From the NCBI GenBank assembly GCA_032718475.1, contig JAUCBJ010008180.1, positions 1-39,902 of the forward strand: a stretch of 39,902 nt of DNA, given 5' to 3'. Below are positions 39,211-39,902 of this stretch, piece by piece. The position numbers were made by a program, and so were the translations under genes. How positions within the stretch are numbered: position 1 is the stretch's first letter; every line of letters begins with the position of its first letter. The notes under the pieces are model-generated. The model was not told the origin of the DNA. It did no database searches and worked only from the letters and a program-made list of their open reading frames with translations. The DNA is from Nemertoderma westbladi (taxonomy: Eukaryota; Xenacoelomorpha; Nemertodermatida; Nemertodermatidae).

Positions 39211-39711
39211 GATTTTACCCTGGAGATGTATAATTTTGATTGCAACAATAATATTCATCCCCATCTGCTACAATTTGAAGAACACTATTACATAATAATA
39301 CCTATATTTAAAACAATTAATTATTATAATTCTATAGTTAATAAAAACAGTATATCATTCCGGGGATGGAATTTATAGGTCATCTAATTAATTGTTTAAA
39401 GATTAGCAAACAATACGATGTAATTGCATTGATAAAACCCATAAATAAAACTTGGATATAAAATGTAAAATCGGGATGCAAAAGATCACTTTCTGAGCTA
39501 CGAAAGGAAAATTGGATACAACTTGTCTGGATACAAGCGGTCCGTTTACCTTACAAAATGGAAAATTAGAATGTGCGAAGTTAAGAACAGTCGGGGGGGA
39601 AGTGTCAGGGGGGGAGTGTCCGGGGGGGGGGGGGAAGTGTCCGCACACCAGTAATATCGCTGAAATTTTGGCCTATCCATTCAATCAATAGTAGGCCTAG
39701 TAGTTACTAGG
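39211..39711. repeat. Dispersed repeat, copy 2 (501 bp)
   Basis: Second copy of the 38060-38570 repeat. The G-rich arrays (39592-39643) differ in unit number and G-run length. The copy ends at the same point, AGTTACTAGG, after which the flanks diverge. Confidence 0.92.
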
Positions 39712-39902
39712 CCCACTTGAGCACCAGCTGCTGGCGTCACGTCTAAGACAATTTTCGTGTTACGGGGCTATTTTTCGAAATAAAAAAAAGACACTTTAAT
39801 AATTTTTTTCGAAACTTTTTTTTCCACATCCTGGGGTTGAGATGTCGATTGATATAACTTTCATTGACGGACGAGCTATATATAGCTTCGGAGGAGTTCA
39901 CA

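Overview
The window is animal nuclear DNA, most likely from a marine invertebrate. It has long AT-rich spacers, metazoan cell-surface gene families (Ig/FN3 and EGF-like) and a dense load of transposons: BEL/Pao, LINEs, a MULE relic, foldback elements and a tRNA-derived SINE. An echinoderm or another deuterostome is a reasonable guess, but nothing in the sequence proves it.

Layout. At the left edge (1-4014) is the 3' part of an uninterrupted reading frame for a membrane protein with six visible Ig domains, about four FN3 domains, one transmembrane helix and a 104-residue tail. The true start lies outside the window. At 5975-8832 is a foldback-type DNA transposon with arms of about 650-680 bp and a 7-bp target duplication. 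It carries a nested, reverse-oriented LINE tail with its own 12-bp duplication. At 9063-10148 is a MULE-type transposase relic that keeps its zinc-binding N-terminus and its C-terminus but lacks the catalytic core. Then come two smaller elements whose ends are inverted arrays of a 15-bp minisatellite (10346-11204 and 12917-13936), a 17-bp minisatellite, a solo BEL LTR (12146-12694) and another element with inverted ends (14082-14963).

The centrepiece is a complete, young BEL/Pao retrotransposon of 14,285 bp (15288-29572). Its LTRs are almost identical and it is flanked by the 5-bp duplication AAATG. The gag-pol frame looks intact, with DUF1759-like gag, CCHC knuckle, DSG protease, YVDD reverse transcriptase, RNase H, HHCC/DDE integrase and DUF5641-like tail. 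The element also carries cargo not expected of BEL: a coiled-coil and Asn-rich ORF1, a charged ORF1b that may be joined to ORF1 across a run of 19 G, an array of about 850 bp of repeated small hairpins after pol, and an 867-residue ORF3. ORF3 appears to join a DEDD-type 3'-5' exonuclease-like domain to three CCHC zinc knuckles. ORF3 is the strongest candidate here for something undescribed.

Right of the element are a 190-bp MITE, a tRNA-derived SINE, a run of 24 G with a minisatellite, and two decayed LINE copies (plus strand 31184-32474; minus strand about 33660-35740). At 36228-37358 is an apparently intact, intronless gene for a cysteine-rich EGF-like surface protein with a signal peptide and a GPI- or membrane-anchor-like C-terminus. 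The right end holds two copies of a roughly 500-bp repeat and two further minisatellites.

The two host genes show no evident functional link. The retrotransposon ORFs would act together in one element: gag-pol for particle formation, reverse transcription and integration, with ORF1/1b and ORF3 as accessory nucleic-acid-binding or processing proteins (inference). All assignments come from reading motifs by eye; no database search was run.
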